The notes beneath the pieces are model-generated. The model was given only the letters and a program-made list of their open reading frames with translations, made no database searches and was not told the origin of the DNA. 64,000 nucleotides of DNA, from NCBI RefSeq assembly GCF_002266855.1, contig NZ_NGJN01000001.1, positions 434,001 through 498,000 on the forward strand. Reading direction: 5' to 3'. The first letter of the stretch is position 1. Each line of letters begins with the position of its first letter. This stretch comes from Winogradskyella aurantia. GTDB taxonomy: Bacteria; Bacteroidota; Bacteroidia; Flavobacteriales; Flavobacteriaceae. The position numbers and the translations under genes were made by a program. Positions 8,621-18,037 of the stretch are shown piece by piece.

Positions 8621-11600
8621 TAACTTCGATGGGTTCATTTATGTAAATCAATAGCTTTTTAGTAATAGTTAAATTCATAGCCTCCAAAACGGTCTGATAG
8701 GCGTTGATTTGCGATTTGTGATGCGCCTGTTTTTCACCTGTTTTATAATCAATAATTACAACATTGTTTTGAGCATCAATATTTAGTCGGTCAGGTCGTA
8801 AAATCTCACCTGTTTTTGTAATAATATCCCTCTCGTTGTAAACTTCATAGGTAGTATTAAAATAATGGGTAAGTTCGGGATGACGTATGAGTTCTTTAAC
8901 TACTCTTTGTGTGCTTTCCAGGGTTTGGGCATTGAGGTCTCCAGACGAGATAAGTTCTTCAAAGGCAAACCCTATGTCGTCTTCCGATTTTATTTTAGAC
9001 AGTATCAGGTGTATTAAGTTTCCTTTTTCGATAGCTTGCTCTTGCTGGGTATCCCAAAGCAAACCAGATTTGGTTATGATACTTAAATTATGACTCTCTT
9101 TAGGAGTTGAAATAAGCTTTAATTGTCTTGCTTCCAAAGCCTCTGACTCTTCCTTTTTTATGGGCATTTCACCAAAAGAGTAATGCAATTCAGAATCTAA
9201 CCAACTCCCTTTGTGTTGTAAATAGGAAATAAACAAGCCTGAAAAGGTTTTGCTATTGGGCAATCCCTTAGAGTCTAAATCTTTTTTTGAAATTATATAG
9301 AGTTGTTCTACAGCCCTAGTTAAAACTACATACAGCAAATTGATATTATCAAGCTGAAGTTGAGAGGTATGCTCCATATAAATTTGTTTGCCTATTTCTT
9401 TGAAATGTTCTACATCCTTGTTGTAGTTTAATAAAAGACTTTCAAAGGTATTATAGACATTCTTGTCTACAGGAAACCATACTTTTGGAGAAAGTTCTTT
9501 GTAAATATCAAGGTCTGCAAATGGAAAAATAACAATAGGGAACTCTAAGCCTTTTGACTTATGAATAGTCATAATCTGTACGGCATTTAAATGATCGGGC
9601 AAAACAACACTTAGCTTATCTTGTTGCTCTTCAAAATAACTTACAAAGGCAGAGATATCGGAATTTTGGGTTTGTGTGAATTCCAAAACCGTATCTAAAT
9701 AAAATTGAAGAAAGGCATCAGAGGTATTCTCTAGTTTAAAGGCTCTAATTAAATATTCCACTAGCTCATACAACGGCATTTGAAGGAGTAGGTCTCCGTT
9801 AAAATGAATGTCTATACGGTTTAATGATTTAAAAAAGGCGTTCAAGTCTTTCTTTAAGTGAATCTCATAAAAGGCATGTTTATCTTCAATACCTTGAATA
9901 TTAGCGATAAACGAGAGCACTTCAATTTTTAAAATATCATTTTGTGGCTGTAAAAGTAGCTTTAAAGTAGAATGTAGCGCACTAACCTTTTCTGAATTTT
10001 TTAATAGGAGTGTCTCCGAGGATGTTATGTTTATTCCATTATCGCTAAGATATTCTGCAATAGCGACCCCTTCTTTCCGTTTTCTGGTTATAACACAAAT
10101 ATCACTGAGGTCATAACCATTGGCTTGACATTGCTTAATGGTTTCTAAAACAGCATTCACATAGAGTTCTGTCGTATCGTCTTCTTTTTTTATGCCCAAA
10201 AAGGTTAAATCGACATACCCAGGAGATTTAAGGTTGCTGTGCTGTGGGGCGCTTTCATATAATTCTGCATAGTCCCTGTTTTCAAAAAAGGTCTCACCTA
10301 AAAACTTAAAAAATGAATTATTGAATTCAACAATGGCTTTAGCACTGCGATAATTAGTATCTAAATTTTCCACAACGGCTTCAACAAAAAACGGATTGTT
10401 ATTTTTATTGTAAAGCTCTATGAATTGCTCTGGATCACCACCACGCCATCTGTAGATCGCCTGTTTGGCATCACCAACCAGCATGGCAGAACCATTTGGT
10501 CCTGAAATGGCATTATCCAATAGGGGGACGAGATTTTCCCATTGCATTTTGGAGGTATCCTGAAATTCGTCAATGAAATAATGTCTGAACTTTTCTCCTA
10601 ACCGTTCATATATAAAGGGTGTCGGTTGGTCTTTAATTTCTTTGCTTATAATTTGGTTGAATTCAGAGATGAGTATCTTGTTTTGTTGATTCTTAATCTG
10701 ATTTAATTCATTTTGAATGGCATTTAAAACAGATAAAGGGGTAATGTTTCTGTAAATGGATTTTAAAAACTTTAAGTCAAGCACTAATGACTTAGTGTAG
10801 TTAAAACTTTCGGCAAGTTGTGGTTGGAGGCTTTCTATTGTTGACACAATATAATCTGAAACACGCTTCGGATACAACGGCTGACCTTCAATTAGGTCGG
10901 TTTGCCAATTTGATTCAAATGATAAATCAGTTCTGCCATTTTTGAGATTTAAGAAATGGTTGGGAAGTGACTTTCTGGAGAAATCATCAAATTGTAAACC
11001 AGATTCCTCAATTAAGGTTAGTATTTCTGAAGAACTATTTATAATAGCAGTTTCAATGGATTTAATTCTTTTATATACATCTTTTTTTAAATCCTTAAAA
11101 TCCTCCAGGGATTTGCCCTCGAGTTTTTCTAATTCAATAATGTCATTTTCGTTGACTAGGAGCTTGGCAATTTTATTAAAGTCATAACTGATGTCCCAAC
11201 TTTTATCATCATCAGTTTTTTCTATCGCAAAGTCAACTAAAGTATCTGTTAAAGTTTTGTCGGTACCGGCCTTAGCTATTAAAGCATCGACAGCTTCGGT
11301 CAATAGACGATCTTGGTCTAGTTCAACTTCAAAATTAACCGGTAAATGCAAATCGTGGGCAAAGGTTCTAATAACGCGATGTGTAAAGCCATCGATTGTT
11401 GAAATTTCAAATGCACCATAATTGTGAACAATATGCTTTAAAATATGGCTTGATTTAGTTTTTAAGAATTCCTCGGTCACTGAGAGCTCTTCACAAATAG
11501 CGATCATCATAGGATGGATTTCTTCGCCCAAATCGTGTGTCGAGAAAACTTTAAGCATTAAAATAATGCGCGCCTTCATTTCACCTACCGCCTTATTGGT

Positions 11601-11738
11601 AAAGGTGATGGCTAAAATATTTTTGAATTCCGTGTAGTTGTCAGATTGAAATAGAAGTTTGAGATAAGCCTTGGTTAAGGTATAAGTTTTGCCACTTCCA
11701 GCAGAGGCATTAAAGATTTTAAAGGTAGTTTCTGACAA
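8610..11738 (-). CDS. AddA-like UvrD/RecB-family helicase-nuclease
   Basis: A 1042-residue superfamily 1 helicase-nuclease for double-strand-break repair. Walker A is NASAGSGKT (10-18). Later motifs include the Walker [36 protein letters not shown] and a C-terminal [12 protein letters not shown] RecB-type nuclease domain closes the protein with DYKTG at 997-1001 and a following QINAYQ helix. With the AddB-like protein at 3029-5791 it should form an AddAB-type complex. No in-frame ATG precedes the conserved N-terminus, so translation apparently starts at TTG 11738. It is divergent from the superoxide dismutase gene. Confidence 0.88.
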   Translation of the reverse strand: MSETTFKIFNASAGSGKTYTLTKAYLKLLFQSDNYTEFKNILAITFTNKAVGEMKARIILMLKVFSTHDLGEEIHPMMIAICEELSVTEEFLKTKSSHILKHIVHNYGAFEISTIDGFTHRVIRTFAHDLHLPVNFEVELDQDRLLTEAVDALIAKAGTDKTLTDTLVDFAIEKTDDDKSWDISYDFNKIAKLLVNENDIIELEKLEGKSLEDFKDLKKDVYKRIKSIETAIINSSSEILTLIEESGLQFDDFSRKSLPNHFLNLKNGRTDLSFESNWQTDLIEGQPLYPKRVSDYIVSTIESLQPQLAESFNYTKSLVLDLKFLKSIYRNITPLSVLNAIQNELNQIKNQQNKILISEFNQIISKEIKDQPTPFIYERLGEKFRHYFIDEFQDTSKMQWENLVPLLDNAISGPNGSAMLVGDAKQAIYRWRGGDPEQFIELYNKNNNPFFVEAVVENLDTNYRSAKAIVEFNNSFFKFLGETFFENRDYAELYESAPQHSNLKSPGYVDLTFLGIKKEDDTTELYVNAVLETIKQCQANGYDLSDICVITRKRKEGVAIAEYLSDNGINITSSETLLLKNSEKVSALHSTLKLLLQPQNDILKIEVLSFIANIQGIEDKHAFYEIHLKKDLNAFFKSLNRIDIHFNGDLLLQMPLYELVEYLIRAFKLENTSDAFLQFYLDTVLEFTQTQNSDISAFVSYFEEQQDKLSVVLPDHLNAVQIMTIHKSKGLEFPIVIFPFADLDIYKELSPKVWFPVDKNVYNTFESLLLNYNKDVEHFKEIGKQIYMEHTSQLQLDNINLLYVVLTRAVEQLYIISKKDLDSKGLPNSKTFSGLFISYLQHKGSWLDSELHYSFGEMPIKKEESEALEARQLKLISTPKESHNLSIITKSGLLWDTQQEQAIEKGNLIHLILSKIKSEDDIGFAFEELISSGDLNAQTLESTQRVVKELIRHPELTHYFNTTYEVYNERDIITKTGEILRPDRLNIDAQNNVVIIDYKTGEKQAHHKSQINAYQTVLEAMNLTITKKLLIYINEPIEVIEV

Positions 11739-11805
11739 AAGAAAAATTTTATACCAAAATAGGGAATCTTAATATTTTATTTAGACTTTGTTGTTTTCAA
11801 TATCG

Positions 11806-11813
11806 TAATTTTG
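11806..11813 (+). promoter_or_regulatory. promoter -7 box of the superoxide dismutase gene
   Basis: TAATTTTG fits TAnnTTTG and lies 38 bases before the ATG. TTTG at 11787-11790 may be the -33 element, although the 15-base gap is short. On the opposite strand a one-mismatch box, TATTTTGG (11754-11761), may serve the helicase gene. Confidence 0.4.
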
Positions 11814-11851
11814 TTATTATTAGATTATTAACATTAAAAATAAATAATATT

Positions 11852-12460
11852 ATGGCTTTTGAATTACCAAAATTAAAATATGCATATGACGCTTTAGAGC
11901 CTCATATTGACGCTAGAACCATGGAAATCCATTATACAAAACATCACAATGGATACACTACCAAACTAAATGCAGCTTTAGAGGGAACAGCTTTGGACGG
12001 AAAGTCTATTGAAGATATTCTTGCAAACCTAGATATGACAAACATGGCCGTTAGAAATAATGGAGGTGGTTTTTACAACCATTCATTGTTTTGGGAGGTC
12101 ATTAACCCAAACGATAGAGGCTATCTTTCAGGAGAATTAAAAGACGCTATTGAATCTAAATTTGGTTCAAAGGATGCTTTTATTGAGGTGTTTAGTAAGG
12201 CAGCAGCAACCCAGTTTGGTTCTGGTTGGGCGTGGCTATGCGTTCACAAAGGCGGTGAAGTAGAGGTGTGTTCAACACCTAATCAAGACAATCCTTTAAT
12301 GCCTGGAGTTGGTTGTGGAGGGACTCCAATACTAGGTCTTGATGTTTGGGAACATGCGTATTATTTGAATTACCAAAACAGGAGACCTGATTACATTGAA
12401 GCGTTCTTTAAAATTATTAACTGGAACGAGATTGAAAAACGTTATGCCGAGGCGAAGTAA
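11852..12460 (+). CDS. superoxide dismutase, Mn-type signature
   Basis: Converts superoxide to hydrogen peroxide and oxygen in the cytoplasm. The 202-residue length is typical of the Fe/Mn family. The four metal ligands are His27, His77 (YNHSLFW), Asp164 and His168 (DVWEHAYYL). The second-sphere residues, GGG at 71-73 and Gln145 in STPNQD, are those usual in Mn enzymes, so manganese or cambialistic use is more likely than strict iron use. It has no signal peptide. It is monocistronic with a strong terminator downstream and is divergent from the AddA-like gene. Confidence 0.95.
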   Translation: MAFELPKLKYAYDALEPHIDARTMEIHYTKHHNGYTTKLNAALEGTALDGKSIEDILANLDMTNMAVRNNGGGFYNHSLFWEVINPNDRGYLSGELKDAIESKFGSKDAFIEVFSKAAATQFGSGWAWLCVHKGGEVEVCSTPNQDNPLMPGVGCGGTPILGLDVWEHAYYLNYQNRRPDYIEAFFKIINWNEIEKRYAEAK

Positions 12461-12483
12461 GTCTAAGGAACTAACAGAGAACA

Positions 12484-12510
12484 CCCAAGCCTTATGGTTT
12501 GGGTTTTTTT
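12484..12510 (+). terminator. intrinsic terminator after the superoxide dismutase gene
   Basis: CCCAAGCC (12484-12491) and GGTTTGGG (12496-12503) form an 8-bp stem with one G-U pair and a TTAT loop, followed by seven T. Confidence 0.9.
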
Positions 12511-12570
12511 ATGTTAAAGGATTCTGTAGTTTAAAGGAGCAAATGATTTTTTGCAAACGTATTGAAAATG

Positions 12571-12643
12571 AAAAAAGGTGAACAGATGTTCACCTTTTTT
12601 GCCCCAAATCTACCATAAACTTAACCTACTTATGTTATGGTGA
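12571..12643 (-). ncRNA. small-RNA-like module with terminator, copy 1
   Basis: One of two near-identical units of about 73 bases between the superoxide dismutase gene and purF. Read on the minus strand it starts at ACCATAACATAAG, can form a 7-bp hairpin (ACCATAA with TTATGGT), continues through GGTAGATTTGGGGC, and ends in a strong terminator, GGTGAACA and TGTTCACC flanked by A and T runs. TATATTTG (12646-12653) lies just upstream as a -7 box. This looks like a short independent transcript. The alternative is a reiterated purF 3' terminator, as purF is read in the same direction from upstream. Confidence 0.5.
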
Positions 12644-12802
12644 ATCAAATATAAGTTGACATTTTTCTAACCCCTGAATTTTTTGGACAAACGACCTATA
12701 TATTAGCCTAAGCGTTGAAAGACCTCTATATACGCATTAAATAAGGGTCAAAACAGTTTTGTTTATGTAGGTTACTTAAAGTAATACTTCAATAAAAGAC
12801 AT

Positions 12803-12877
12803 AAAAAAAGGTGAACATCTGTTCACCTTTTTTTGCCCCAAATCTACCATGAACTTAACCTACTTATGTTATGGTGA
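12803..12877 (-). ncRNA. small-RNA-like module with terminator, copy 2
   Basis: Second copy of the same unit, starting about 230 bases after copy 1. The minus-strand conserved part differs from copy 1 by one base in the body (TTCATGG for TTTATGG) and by one extra A before the terminator. Its two-base terminator loop is the reverse complement of that in copy 1. Upstream is TACATTGG (12880-12887), one mismatch from the -7 consensus. The sequence between the copies (12644-12802) does not repeat and holds nothing I recognise. Confidence 0.5.
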
Positions 12878-12982
12878 TACCAATGTAATTTTATTTGTTA
12901 AAACGAGCATATATACTAGACGAACTGCACAAATCCTCGATATAAAACAAATTTTATCGGATAAAGTGCCTTTTATGGTATT

Positions 12983-14881
12983 TTAATAGGCGCGTTGTTT
13001 ATTCCCTTCATAGAAATTTATAAAGGCTCTATTAACGACTCTATTTCCTCCTGGAGTTGGATAATCACCGGTAAAATACCAGTCTCCCAAATTCTTAGGA
13101 CATGCTTCATGAAGGTTTTCAACGCTTTGGAAAATGATCTTAACCTCTGCTTTTACCTCTTCATCACTAAGTAACTCGGATATCTTATCGGATATCTGTT
13201 CGTCCGTAAAGTTGCTGTAGATATCTTTTACGTAATTAATAACATTAGTGTCCTTAAGATCTACCTGAGTGAGGCATTTTTTATAGATGTCCTCCACAAT
13301 ATGGTATTGCCCGCTATCTTTCAATAATTCCAATGCGGCTCTAAAAGCGATTAAACTTTCTAAATTCGCCATGTCTATACCATAACAATCAGGATATCTA
13401 ATTTGTGGTGCAGAAGATACCACGATTATCTTTTTAGGATTCAACCGGTCTAACATCTTAATAATACTCTTTTTCAATGTGGTTCCCCTGACTATACTGT
13501 CGTCAATAATAACAAGGTTGTCCGTAGGTTTAATAACACCATAGGTGACATCGTATACGTGGGCCACTAAATCATCCCGACTGCTATCTTCTGTAATGAA
13601 GGTTCTAAGCTTAACGTCCTTGATGGCAATTTTTTCTATTCTTGGTCTTTCAGATAAGATATCCTCTACCTTATCTGCTGATAATTCCCGTTTACCATTA
13701 AGAATGGCTTCTGTCTTTTTATGGTTGAGGTGTTCTTCTACTGTATCAATCATACCGTAAAAGGAGGTTTCGGCTGTATTCGGAATATATGAAAAAACAG
13801 TATTCTTAGTATCGTTTGCAATGGCTTGAAGGACTTTAGGCATAAGTAATCTGCCAAGTTCCTTGCGCTCCTTATAGATTTCTGCATCGCTTCCTCGCGA
13901 AAAGTATATGCGTTCAAAAGAACAAGCTTTGCGTTCTAGAGGTTCTAGTATTTTTTTAATTTCCGTACTTCCAGATTTTTTGGTAATGATGGCGTGTCCT
14001 GGATCTAGTTCAATAACGTCTTCAAAGGGGACATTAAATACCGTTTGTATTACTGGTCGCTCAGAGGCTACAACAACTACTTCGTCATCCTTGTAATAGT
14101 AGGCAGGTCTTATTCCTGCAGGATCTCTGAGGACAAAAGAATCACCATGGCCTAAGAGACCCGCTATGGCATAACCACCATCCCAGTTTTTAGCAGCTCG
14201 TCTCAATATTTTATGCACTTTTAAGCGTTCTGCTATTAAGGGAGAACATTCTATTTTTGAATAGCCTTCTTTTTTAAGGTCTTTGTAAATTTTTGAGACT
14301 GCATCATCTAAGAAATGACCGATTTTTTCCATAACGGTAATGGTATCCGCTTTCTCTTTTGGGTGCTGACCTATCTCAACAAGATTGTCAAAAAGCTCAT
14401 TTACGTTGGTCATATTGAAATTACCTGCCACAATAAGGTTGCGGTGCATCCAATTGTTTTGTCTCAAAAATGGATGTACACTTTCCACACTATTTTTCCC
14501 AAAAGTTCCATATCTCACGTGCCCTAGTAACAATTCACCAATATATGGGATATACTTTTTTTGAAGGGCTACGTTGTTTTGGTACTCGGGATTTTGCGTT
14601 AGTTCTTCATTAATGCGCTTATTGATTTGAGAGAAAATATCTTGTATAGGTTGCTGAGCAATTGAACGAACGCGACTGATGTAGCGTTCCCCAGGATTAG
14701 TACTTAATTTTATACTTGCAAAACCAGCACCATCCTGACCACGGTTGTGCTGTTTTTCCATCATTAGGTACATTTTATTAACTCCATAAAAAGCACTACC
14801 ATATTTTTCCTTGTAGTACTCCAAGGGTTTCAAAAGTCGAATAAGTGCAATTCCGCACTCGTGTTTTAAAGCATCACTCAT
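12983..14881 (-). CDS. purF: amidophosphoribosyltransferase
   Basis: Catalyses the first step of purine synthesis, making phosphoribosylamine from PRPP and glutamine. The N-terminal glutaminase uses Cys9 as nucleophile after an eight-residue propeptide (MSDALKHECGIA) and shows KQHNRGQDGAG near residue 50. The PRPP site VIIDDSIVRGTTLK lies at 457-470. At 632 residues it is longer than the usual 470-510, with extra sequence in the middle and a C-terminal extension, a form that occurs in Bacteroidota. No CxxC Fe-S pattern was found by eye. It follows a terminator that separates it from the kinase gene upstream. Confidence 0.93.
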   Translation of the reverse strand: MSDALKHECGIALIRLLKPLEYYKEKYGSAFYGVNKMYLMMEKQHNRGQDGAGFASIKLSTNPGERYISRVRSIAQQPIQDIFSQINKRINEELTQNPEYQNNVALQKKYIPYIGELLLGHVRYGTFGKNSVESVHPFLRQNNWMHRNLIVAGNFNMTNVNELFDNLVEIGQHPKEKADTITVMEKIGHFLDDAVSKIYKDLKKEGYSKIECSPLIAERLKVHKILRRAAKNWDGGYAIAGLLGHGDSFVLRDPAGIRPAYYYKDDEVVVVASERPVIQTVFNVPFEDVIELDPGHAIITKKSGSTEIKKILEPLERKACSFERIYFSRGSDAEIYKERKELGRLLMPKVLQAIANDTKNTVFSYIPNTAETSFYGMIDTVEEHLNHKKTEAILNGKRELSADKVEDILSERPRIEKIAIKDVKLRTFITEDSSRDDLVAHVYDVTYGVIKPTDNLVIIDDSIVRGTTLKKSIIKMLDRLNPKKIIVVSSAPQIRYPDCYGIDMANLESLIAFRAALELLKDSGQYHIVEDIYKKCLTQVDLKDTNVINYVKDIYSNFTDEQISDKISELLSDEEVKAEVKIIFQSVENLHEACPKNLGDWYFTGDYPTPGGNRVVNRAFINFYEGNKQRAY

Positions 14882-14911
14882 TTTACGTAAACAGCTATTA
14901 GTAATTCTGGC

Positions 14912-14940
14912 ACAAAAAAACGCGCTTCATCAAGCGCGCT
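14912..14940 (-). terminator. intrinsic terminator after the PfkB kinase gene
   Basis: CGCGCTT (14921-14927) pairs with AAGCGCG (14932-14938) around a 4-base loop. On the minus strand it is followed by seven T. It lies four bases past the kinase stop. Confidence 0.9.
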
Positions 14941-14943
14941 TTA

Positions 14944-15870
14944 TTATGAAAGTTCTATATCAAATTGTGTTAGGTTTTTAAATTGATCTAAACGTTTATA
15001 AATTTCTTTGTCAGTTAAATTCTGCATGCGCTCAGTTCCAAATTTTTCAACACAGAACGATGCCAATGTTGACCCGTAAATCACAGCATTTTTCATGTTT
15101 TCAAACGAAAAGTCACCAGTCCTAGCCAAATGGCCGGCAAAGCCGCCAGCAAAAGTATCACCGGCTCCTGTAGGATCAAATACCTCTTCTAAAGGCAATG
15201 CAGGTGCATAAAACACATTATCGTTATGAAATAAAAGCGCACCGTGCTCTCCTTTTTTAATAACTACATATTTAGGGCCCATCTCATGTATCTTTCTAGC
15301 CGCCACCACTAAGGAGTATTCTCCGGTTAATTGTCGCGCCTCTTCATCGTTAATAGTGATAACATCGATTTGACTTATGGTCTCATGTAACTCCTCCAGA
15401 GCACAATCCATCCAAAAATTCATGGTATCTAAAATGGTAAGCTTAGGCTTTTTATCCATTTGCTTTAACACACTCATTTGGACGGAGGGATGAAGATTTC
15501 CTAACATTACGACTTCTGCATTTCTGTAATCGTGAGGTACAATAGGCTGAAAATTGGCCAATACGTTTAATTCAGTAACTAAGGTGTCTCGGGAATTCAT
15601 ATCATTGTGATATTTGCCGCTCCAGAAAAAGGTTTTACCATCCTTTATAATTTCAATTCCAGAAATATCGATGTTATTTTTGGTCATCAAGTCTAAATAT
15701 TTCTGGGGGAAGTCACCTCCCACAACAGAAACGACAGCAGGGTCAATATCGAATTGTGAAGCGGCCAAACCAATAAAGGTTCCAGCACCTCCTAGTATTT
15801 TGTCGGTTTTTCCAAAAGGCGTTTCAATAGCATCGAATGCCACTGTTCCGACAATTACTAATTTACTCAT
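14944..15870 (-). CDS. PfkB-family carbohydrate/nucleoside kinase
   Basis: A 308-residue ribokinase-fold kinase that phosphorylates a sugar or nucleoside with ATP. The hallmark DPTGAGDTFAGG is at 232-243 with catalytic base Asp238, and the N-terminal region has GGAGTFIGLA for substrate binding. The substrate cannot be told from sequence; ribose, fructose and adenosine kinases share these motifs. It sits between purF and a flavoprotein and ends in its own terminator, so it is a single-gene unit. A -7 box, TAAATTTG, lies just upstream. Confidence 0.88.
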   Translation of the reverse strand: MSKLVIVGTVAFDAIETPFGKTDKILGGAGTFIGLAASQFDIDPAVVSVVGGDFPQKYLDLMTKNNIDISGIEIIKDGKTFFWSGKYHNDMNSRDTLVTELNVLANFQPIVPHDYRNAEVVMLGNLHPSVQMSVLKQMDKKPKLTILDTMNFWMDCALEELHETISQIDVITINDEEARQLTGEYSLVVAARKIHEMGPKYVVIKKGEHGALLFHNDNVFYAPALPLEEVFDPTGAGDTFAGGFAGHLARTGDFSFENMKNAVIYGSTLASFCVEKFGTERMQNLTDKEIYKRLDQFKNLTQFDIELS

Positions 15871-15893
15871 TAAAAGTAGTTTGAATTAAGGTG

Positions 15894-15901
15894 CAAATTT
15901 A
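15894..15901 (-). promoter_or_regulatory. promoter -7 box of the PfkB kinase gene
   Basis: TAAATTTG on the minus strand matches TAnnTTTG and lies 23 bases before the ATG. No clear -33 TTG was found. Confidence 0.4.
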
Positions 15902-15939
15902 AGTAAAATATATTCCCCTTAAAATTATTAATCTTTTCA

Positions 15940-17385
15940 TTATTTGAATACTGCGAAAGCGTCATTTATTTTATCAATTCTTAGCATTTTATAGTCTAAT
16001 ACATAGTTTTGATAAACTCTCCATGGTGCTTTATCCCCTTGATTTGGGAGTATATTATGAGCTCTGTAAATATAACCCGAATTTAAATTTAACAATGGAG
16101 TTGGCTTTAGATTAGAATCTTTAGTTTTTGGGCATACGGATTGAAAATTATATTTATCCATATACTTTAGCACGCGGGTTATATATTCACTGGTTAAATC
16201 ACTTTTTAAAGTCCAAGAAGCATTAGTATAGCCTACAAAGAGGAACAAGTTAGGTAAATCACTTAGCATGCATCCCTTATAGACATAGAGTTTTGAAATA
16301 TCAATAGATGTGCTATCTACATATATCTTTACGCCACCAAGTGGTAAAATTCTTAAACCGGTAGCACTTACTATAATATCAGCTTGTAATTCCTTTCCAG
16401 ATTCTAAAACAATTCCTTTTTCATTAAAGTGGTCTATTTTAGCTGTTTGAACAGAGGCTTTACCTTTTCTAATAGATTTAAACAAGTCTCCATCTGGCGC
16501 TAGACAAAATCGTTGTTCCCATGGATTATAATTGGGCATAAAATGTGGATCAACAGGCACATCCCCTAATTCTTTTTGTGCTTTTTTAACGATGTATTTT
16601 TTCATGGTATCTGGCCATTTTCTACAAGCATTAAAAAAGGCCATATCTAAGAGCACATTTTTTACTCTTATGGCTTTATGCGCTAATTTTTTTGGTAAAA
16701 TAAACTTAAAAAATCTCGCCACACTATCCTTATTGGGAAGTGCACCAACATAGGTTGGTGATCGTTGAAGCATAGTCACATGATTAACCGTTTCTGCAAT
16801 TTTTGGCACAATGGTTACTGCGGTTGCACCACTGCCAATAACCACTACGTTTTTATCATTTAATTCTAAGTCTTTAGGCCAATTTTGTGGATGTATAAAT
16901 TTTCCTTTGTAGTTCGAGAGTCCATTATAATCTGGTGTGTAACCTTTATCATATTTATAATAACCGCTGCAATTAAAAATATATCTCGACGTGTAGGTAT
17001 GCGTTTTATTAGTTTTTAAATCAACCGCTGCAATAGACCATAAATTATCGTTAGAACTGAATGCATACGAAACGGCTCGCTGATTATAAGCGATGTTTTC
17101 AGAAACATTATATTCTTTCGCAGCTTCGTTTAGATATTTTAGTATAGATGGCGCATCTGCAAAGGATTTTGCATCATCCCAAATTTTAAAAGAATATCCA
17201 AATGTATACATGTCAGAATCAGATCTTACACCAGGATATTTAAATAAATCCCATGTACCTCCTAGCGATTCTCGAGATTCAAGTATGAGATATGACTTTT
17301 CAGTATTTTTACGAGATAAGTGACATGCGGCACCTATACCTGATAAACCAGCACCAATAATTATAATATCGTAATAATTACTCAT
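15940..17385 (-). CDS. flavin-containing (Baeyer-Villiger-like) monooxygenase
   Basis: A 481-residue FAD and NAD(P)H dependent oxygenase. The N-terminal FAD-binding loop is IIGAGLSGIGAA (9-20), GGTWDLFKYPG follows, and a second dinucleotide fold has VIGSGATAVTIVP. Between them, GKFIHPQNWP fits the GxxxHxxxW(P/D) fingerprint of Baeyer-Villiger monooxygenases. Substrates are unknown; ketones, lipids or xenobiotics are possible. ATG 17385 is preceded by GGAGG; the longer frame would begin with a TTG that overlaps that ribosome-binding site. It starts 10 bases after the RNase H gene, so the two are probably co-transcribed. Confidence 0.83.
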   Translation of the reverse strand: MSNYYDIIIIGAGLSGIGAACHLSRKNTEKSYLILESRESLGGTWDLFKYPGVRSDSDMYTFGYSFKIWDDAKSFADAPSILKYLNEAAKEYNVSENIAYNQRAVSYAFSSNDNLWSIAAVDLKTNKTHTYTSRYIFNCSGYYKYDKGYTPDYNGLSNYKGKFIHPQNWPKDLELNDKNVVVIGSGATAVTIVPKIAETVNHVTMLQRSPTYVGALPNKDSVARFFKFILPKKLAHKAIRVKNVLLDMAFFNACRKWPDTMKKYIVKKAQKELGDVPVDPHFMPNYNPWEQRFCLAPDGDLFKSIRKGKASVQTAKIDHFNEKGIVLESGKELQADIIVSATGLRILPLGGVKIYVDSTSIDISKLYVYKGCMLSDLPNLFLFVGYTNASWTLKSDLTSEYITRVLKYMDKYNFQSVCPKTKDSNLKPTPLLNLNSGYIYRAHNILPNQGDKAPWRVYQNYVLDYKMLRIDKINDAFAVFK

Positions 17386-17395
17386 CGTTGCTGTA

Positions 17396-18037
17396 TTATT
17401 TCCTCCCAAAATCGGCTGGGATTTCTCCCCATGCCTTGGTTTCCCATTTTACTATGGTGGTCGTATAATTATTTTCCTTAAGCCACTTCAACGCCCTATC
17501 AACAAGTTGAAACACGGGTGTATTTTTTTTAGTCCGTTGCAATTTGGAATTGCAGGTTTTCTTCCGTACCCAGCTCATGGCAGTTTTGGAGTCCGTATAA
17601 ATAATGCGGTCACTGTTGTGCTGTTTTAAAAAGGCGAGACCATGAACTATGGCCAAAAATTCACCAATATTATTAGTAGCTTCTTCAAAAGGGCCTTGAA
17701 TGAATAGTTGTTTTTTAGTAACTGTATCAACACCGCGATATTCCATTTTTCCCGGATTACCACTCGAAGCGGCATCTACACTAATAGAATTAGGGTTAGG
17801 TTTTCCAATTTTTTTGAGTTGCTCGTCAGACAACTCACTTGTAAAGGATTTTTGTTTTCCTATGTGTAACCTGTAATCTTCTTTTAATGCTTTTTTAGCG
17901 GCTTCAAAAGTTGAGAATGATTTGTATTGCGCACCTTTAAAATCCTTTATTTGCGCTTTACAATCTTCCCAAGATTCGAATATGCCAGTATGATGACCTT
18001 TCCAAACGGTATAATATTTTTTCTTCTTCTTACGCAT
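17396..18037 (-). CDS. rnhA: ribonuclease HI with viroplasmin-like N-terminal domain
   Basis: Degrades RNA in RNA-DNA hybrids. The 213-residue protein has an N-terminal hybrid-binding domain (KKYYTVWKGHHTGIF, about 6-52, the caulimovirus viroplasmin/RNase H1 type) and a C-terminal RNase HI domain. Catalytic acids visible are Asp88 (SVDAASSG), Glu126 (IGEFLA), Asp149 (YTDSKTA) and probably Asp209 near the C-terminus. This two-domain form is common in Bacteroidota. It overlaps purN by 8 bases and leads into the flavoprotein gene. Confidence 0.9.
   Translation of the reverse strand: MRKKKKKYYTVWKGHHTGIFESWEDCKAQIKDFKGAQYKSFSTFEAAKKALKEDYRLHIGKQKSFTSELSDEQLKKIGKPNPNSISVDAASSGNPGKMEYRGVDTVTKKQLFIQGPFEEATNNIGEFLAIVHGLAFLKQHNSDRIIYTDSKTAMSWVRKKTCNSKLQRTKKNTPVFQLVDRALKWLKENNYTTTIVKWETKAWGEIPADFGRK

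Noticed and set aside
12571..12643. Mini frame starting MVDLGQKR in the small-RNA module
   Set aside because: It is broken in copy 2 by the extra A, so it is not conserved as a peptide; RNA function is more likely.
12571..12877. CRISPR array
   Set aside because: There are only two repeats of about 73 bases with one long spacer, an internal terminator and no cas genes.
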